Assembly (NCBI GenBank): GCA_002633005.1
Contig: NMRA01000049.1
Coordinates: 387,189-451,188, forward strand
Length of the DNA: 64,000 bases
Source: Phoronis australis
Taxonomy: Eukaryota; Phoronida; Phoronidae
Direction of reading: 5' to 3'
Positions 58,740 to 64,000 of the stretch are shown here, one piece after another; within the stretch, counting starts at the first letter, position 1; every line of letters begins with the position of its first letter. The notes under the pieces were generated by a model. It was not told where the DNA came from. It saw only the letters and a program-made list of their open reading frames with translations, and searched no databases. A program made the translations under genes and the position numbers.

Positions 58740-61020
58740 CAGTTAGAGAGTGGACTTGAAAAAAGGGAACAAAGAAAAGAATCACTTGAAAAGTCACCCT
58801 CTCGTAGGGTTCTGGTCCAGAAATATCACCCTCCAGTAAAGGTCAGGTCTGTCAACCTAAGTCGTTTGTAGTGTTTTTGTACACCTACACTGCAAGAAGA
58901 CACGCGTGTTATTAGGTAGTTCTTTTGGAACAATGGTTTTCAAAAAATCGATAACATTAAATACCTTTTTCTAGATGGTTGTAGTTAGAGAACGACTCCC
59001 AAAGTGAACCTTTTCTAGGGAATTGAATCTCAAAATGCACCCCTTCCTTGGGAGTCTCGCCACCGTCCTTTCCATAAGTTCATAAAGAAACTGGCCCCGT
59101 ATACCTCATCTATGGGAGTACTGACCCCGCGCATTTGGCGTTCCCCTGCTCTGCATACACTACACAAAAATTCAAAGCGTGAAGGTAATTCGCATTATAG
59201 AATAATGTCCCACCCTGCTGCGCAAAACTATCCCTGTGGTTACGATTGCATAAAAGATGGGTGCCGGAAGTGAGAGGGCAGAGTTTGTGGGCTCTGCCGT
59301 CAGGGCAGGGCCTGTGGGTTCTGGCCTGGTCACACTAAAAATCCCCACGAAGGGATTGAAAATTTGAATGGAACAATACGAGAAAGTGTAAAGTAATTAA
59401 CAACCGTCGTTGATTTTTTCCTTAAAATTCAATTTTGAAAAAAATTGTAAAATCACGTCTACTGACAACATTTGAGTATTTATTGATCAAATATTAGTTC
59501 AAGTTTAGGACGACTTCTGTTGATTTCAATCAGCCATTTTCAGACCTATTGATTTTCAACGTTCTTACCAGTTTTGAACTTCGATTCTCTTTTTAGTCGG
59601 TGGGTTGACTTGCATGAAAGTTTTCACACTTGTTTTATGGCTCAGGGAAGCATGTCTCAGAAACTAGCATTTAAATTTGATGTCGTGTCACCATGAAGTT
59701 TTAAAAGGGAATTGGGCTGCTGTTGTTTGAGAGTAAATAAATATTCCGAGACAAGGTTAGCATTTTGGCGGTTGAATAAACTGTGTTCAAACACGAACTC
59801 AACCGCATGTTATTTTTTGAAAAATTCATGTTCAAAGTACTGAAAAATGACAAATTTCAACAAATGGTGGCCAAAATGATTATATTAAACGATTTTGACG
59901 ATTTTTTAAAAGGTTGCTAAAGGCTAGTGGTCCAACTGTGTTTCAAATGTAGTTTGGAGTGCCCGTTTACCCGACAGATAGCCCACTGCGTTGGTTTGGA
60001 TTCATGCGACGGCACCTCATTCCTCGAACCAGGGGCTAACGGAGTTCACGCCACCCATCTCTACATTCTTGAGTCGCCTAGCGACAAACGAGTAATTAGT
60101 GGTATAACATTAATTAAAAAAACATTACATGTAGGACCTCTTGACTTTATTACTTGTCCCGAATTGCAAGTTGTGCAAGGTCGATCTCCGTCAGTGATTG
60201 CGCGAAAATAAACCTGCGTTCCTTCGAAGAACCTAGTATTTTAATTCAGACCAATCACCCCTGCGAAATGCTCGTTACTCCTGTGAGTTGTGGTTTTTGG
60301 CCATGCAATGAGATGAAAAGGCGTTATCCATCGAGACCATAATCGACGAATAAAATTACACGCTTTGACAAGTCGACTTATAAAGCCTGCGCTCGGGATT
60401 AATTATTTTTGTACAAGAAATTATTATTTTTGACATTTTCCATTCTACATACGAACTCAACATAAGTGTTTATTATTCTATGCTCTAGAACATTGTGGTT
60501 AGTACCTGGATGACTGTGTAATCCCAGTTTTTAGTTGATGACCCCCGCATAAAGCTATACGTCCGGCCGTGAAGTCGAAATCTCGAGATTTTACTCGGAA
60601 TCTCGAGTTTCTACTGGAGTTTACGTAGCTCGAACCTAGGGGTTAACAATAGCGAAATTGGGCTAGGCACTCATCTGCTCAAACCATGATACACTTAAGC
60701 ACAGAACAAATGACACTGGTCTTGAGTTCGTATATGATTACAGCGGAAAGTGTCAAAAAAATTTTCGAGTTCGATTTCAAGTAGATGTAGAAATTTTGGT
60801 CGGACCCTGGGCGCTGGTGTCAAGCAGTAGTGTACGTTAGTTCTTTCCAAGCCCATAAGTCACACTTATTTTACATAAAGGAACCATTTGAGAACAATTT
60901 CACAACGGTAAGNATTTTAAGGGGGGGGGGGGTTCATGGCCCCCCTGGCCCCCTCTAAATCCGCCATTAGTAAGTGCTATAAATAAGACCAAAAATAAAA
61001 GAAAATGTGACTCAAGTTTG
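58740..61020. other. No gene recognised
   Basis: The plus-strand ORF 59927-60211 (94 codons) shows no motif and no splice support. A run of G lies at about 60923 after a single N at 60913, followed by the C-rich words CATGGCCCCCC and GGCCCCCTC. Confidence 0.4.
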
Positions 61021-61027
61021 TGATGTA

Positions 61028-61160
61028 GGCCAGAAAAGGGTCACATGTACCTGTTATGTCGGGCAAGAGAAAGATCACATGTGCCTCTGATGTTGGCCAG
61101 AAAAGGGTCACATGTGCCTGTGATGTCGGCCAGAAAAGGGTCACATGACGGTGCCTGTGA
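61028..61160 (+). repeat. Minisatellite, 33-34-bp unit, four copies
   Basis: GGCCAGAAAAGGGTCACATG followed by TGCCTGTGATGTC starts at 61028, 61062, 61095 and 61128. It keeps a short ORF open in one frame, probably by chance since 33 is a multiple of three. Confidence 0.85.
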
Positions 61161-61641
61161 TTTCGTTCTGTGGCTTGCTACCTTGCATTACTGCTTCTTG
61201 TCTCCGACCAGTGGGGAACTAAATATATTAAAAAACATGATCTTCTCTCTATGCGAACAAAACAGACGTCAGACAATTCTACTACTGTAAGGACTGGCTA
61301 TCAATGAATTCTCTCATTCGTTGATTACTCATTTGAAGAACAAAGAACAGTGTATTCCTCTTCTAAGTACTTTGAGTGTGCCGTTGTATTAAATTTAGTT
61401 TGTATTCGGATGAAATCAGCTGCATCAAGAAGATGTTTTTTTAGTTTGCAAAGCTGTGTACACGTCACCTTCCAGGTGGTTCCATAACTACTAGGAGAAT
61501 GAGTCTCCGTAGCTTCATTTTCTAGAATGTGAAAAAATACCAGTCCGTTGCTATCAAAAATATCATCATTGGTTAAAAATCATAATTCATAGCTAAACCA
61601 AAAAAATCGGTGCACTTAGCCTATTGATTTTTCGATATTTC

Positions 61642-61642
<1 letters not shown>

Positions 61643-61716
<74 letters not shown>

Positions 61717-61717
61717 T
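61643..61717 (+). repeat. (GT)n microsatellite
   Basis: About 37 uninterrupted GT units. ORFs coding CVCV or HTHT across it are artefacts. Confidence 0.97.
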
Positions 61718-62151
61718 TTTTATCACTCGTATTGGTGCTATTTACATTTGATGTCAGTTGCAGTGCAGTGCACATTTTTCCTATTTATAGCTCTGTGTTT
61801 GCCTGTAGTCCATTTCATTGTATTTTTATAACGTAATAAATTACATAAATACCGCGCGTTCCGACGTTAGAAATCCAGGATCATACTGAGGTGAAAGTTC
61901 ATTCGCAGTTCCTAATATCTTCACTGAGAAGACTTACCGCCGGATAGCAAAACTTATCGTGAGCAACCGAGAACGTCCAGCAGCACCGTGAGAAGCAGCG
62001 AAACAGGCGACATCAAACACGTGCACTGTTTTCACTTTCCCTTTTTATAGACTACACAATGAGACAACGTGAATCACACATGGAAAATTTATTTTAAAAA
62101 TAAAATACGGCGCAAAAAAGGGTAACCCACGGACACGATCAAAAAGCGCAG

Positions 62152-62319
62152 TTTACAGAGTGAGAGCGAGAATTTTAAAATCTTTGTTGAATTGCGACAG
62201 GAGATTCGCCTGTGTGATATTTTCGTACCGTCTCTTTTACAGAGTGAGAGCGAGAATTTTAAAATCGTTGTTGAATTGCGACAGGAGATTCGCCTGTGTG
62301 ATATTTTCGTACCGTCTCT
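62152..62319 (+). repeat. 84-bp tandem duplication
   Basis: Two head-to-tail copies (62152-62235 and 62236-62319) beginning TTTACAGAGTGAGAGCGAG and ending CGTACCGTCTCT, with one substitution seen. Very recent or an assembly duplication. Confidence 0.92.
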
Positions 62320-64000
62320 GAATTGAACTTATTAGGGTGATTGAGAACAGTTAACATAAATTTTTGAAACTTTGTCTCGTGAGCATGAAAGCCGATGTGA
62401 GACACGCCTCCTGAAAACGTGTCACGGCTTTCAGGTCATAAAATCGCGACACGATGACACCCCCACACTAAAATGGAACGTTCCGCCACTCCAAGTCATT
62501 TCTTTTCTGGCAGGACAGTAGCGAGAAGCCACTTGGAATATTGGGGAAAATTTCGCTTTCGTGTGCGTATACAGCATCGCAGTATCGCCCAGCAGCAAGT
62601 GCCTTTCTTAATCGGAGGTCAGTGTGAATATCTTGTTTTGTCAAATACTAAAAGATTAACACCAGCGATAGCTTAGAATCAATGTTGACCTGGGAAGTAC
62701 TGGCTCTTGGTTGCCTTGGCTTAGGACTGGTTGGTCACCATCTGTTAGCGACTGATTTGTGTACGGTAACTGTCGGGTTTCAAAACACAGTGGACAAGTG
62801 GTTATTACTCGTCTTGCATGGTAATCCTATGTGTTTAAGAGCCAGTAAGTGAGGCGATCACTTTGGGAACTGAGTTGCAATTGATTTTTATGGATGCAAA
62901 TTAATACTGCTGTTCACGACTGCAGACACTGGTAGCTCATGGAATCGGTTGTTAAGTGTGCAATGACCGCGTGCAATGACCTTTGCTTACTAACTCGATC
63001 CTTGTGACGTGTTTCAGTGTTTTGGGCTCTAGCTTTGCCAGGTAAAATAAAAATTGAAGTATTATTTTTATCCTACAAAAGTTCCTTTGGAGAGTAATCC
63101 TGGATTGTAGTAGTTCTGGTTAAAATCCTCTTGTTAGGGACAGTGAAAATAAACTATTTTGCTCAAGGTCTGAGCTTGTGCCAAAATTTAGAAATTGGCA
63201 ATATAGTGCCTGTCCTAAATTTTTGAGTTCTGATCTGCGACAAATAATCATTTCACTTCCATACTTCACATAATGGGAATGCATATGCTACTGGGTCAGT
63301 GGATATTTTAGTTGTTGGGTTTTATGAAGTGCCAAGTTTCTGTTGATAGAAAAACAGTGTAGGTACCTTATTTTTGAAATACAACAAATGCCAAAATTAC
63401 CAATATCTCAGTCTTTGGAATCAGGAAAATTCAATTTTGACTTAAAGTTTGGTGTTCCAAATTTTAGAGACTTGCTCAAACTGGAGAATTTTTTGTTCAT
63501 CTACTGAATAGTGACTAGTGTCCATTGAGTAACTGGGTTCTCAGTGACAGATAAAATGCAGGATTTGGCTAAAAAGTATGGTTGATTCCGTTTCTTCTTT
63601 GGAATTCCGAGTCTGTGGTGCCGTATTTTGAGGTACCGGGGCGCTTAAATTTTAAAAAAAGAAAATGCCCCTGTAAAAACTAAAATGATGGGATTAGTTT
63701 TTTGATCATCACTTGGCAAATCATGGCATTGAAAGCTTGCTTTCATGCCCTTATGCAGCTTTTAAAAAAACTTGACTGAAGTGGACTTGGGGAGGGAGAT
63801 GCGTTTTTTAGTTGGTGAGCACAGGTCTCAAACTGAGCAGGGGTGCAGACCAGGAACATATGTCGGTCGAATGACGGGCTACACCAGAGAGCAGTGGTGG
63901 CATAATGATTGGATAGCAAAGTTATGCGCCAACAATTGAGAAACCACTATTAAGTTCAATTCCAATGTTCCATAACTGTTGTGAGTAATTCCGCATTATG
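62320..64000. other. No gene recognised
   Basis: AT-rich sequence. At 63160-63500 several stretches of the type CCTAAATTTTTGAG and AAATTTTAGAGAC recall the diffuse repeat at 14.1 and 15.7 kb. Confidence 0.4.

Noticed and set aside
59927-60211. 94-codon plus-strand ORF
   Set aside because: No motif, no signal peptide, no good splice donor; length is within chance range.
61593-61836. ORFs of HTHT and CVCV repeats
   Set aside because: Translation artefacts of the GT microsatellite.

Overview
The window is animal genomic DNA. Domains are spread over short exons with GT/AG splice sites, introns are long, and non-coding sequence and decayed transposons dominate. The domain set (fibronectin type III, PAN/apple, fibrinogen-related, a rhodopsin-family GPCR) plus L1/Tx1-like, Penelope-like and tRNA-SINE elements suggests a marine invertebrate. 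A non-vertebrate deuterostome such as a hemichordate or lancelet is my guess, but nothing here fixes the taxon. No bacterial features, CRISPR arrays or intact tRNA genes were seen.

Region 1 (1-14 kb, minus strand) holds one multi-exon gene for a modular extracellular protein. Read 5' to 3' it runs from about 13.9 kb down to 1 kb: a doubtful hydrophobic exon, a 22-bp candidate microexon, a cysteine-containing beta-rich module, then five fibronectin III modules, the last split over two exons. All module borders are phase 1, so modules can be duplicated freely; two neighbouring FN3 exons are a recent 1.35-kb tandem duplication and a third copy is decayed. The gene continues beyond the window start. 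A 3.3-kb tandem array with a CTCF-like motif in most monomers fills one intron. A truncated L1/Tx1 LINE lies at the window start.

Region 2 (14-29 kb) has no intact gene. It holds repeat fragments, a degenerate copy of the CTCF-like repeat, and at 24.4-27 kb the broken minus-strand remains of a transposase-like gene with a basic N-terminus and a KGPYDG-type motif, abutting a possible hAT tail.

Region 3 (29.2-40.8 kb, plus strand) is the 5' part of a secreted-protein gene: signal peptide plus PAN/apple domain, a 25-bp microexon, then most of a fibrinogen-related domain. Its 9.4-kb second intron holds repeats and a minus-strand L1/Tx1 LINE invaded by a palindromic element. The terminal exon was not found.

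Region 4 (41-50.6 kb) holds microsatellites, a frameshifted multi-copy-type pseudogene, an acidic protein with internal repeats that I do not recognise and that runs into an assembly gap, a Penelope-like element end arranged as a near-perfect 195-bp inverted repeat, and an intronless GPCR.

Region 5 (50.6-64 kb) has no convincing gene. It contains a second copy of a coding-like block from 21.4 kb, a 220-bp direct repeat bordering a single N, a second tRNA-SINE, minisatellites and a GT microsatellite.
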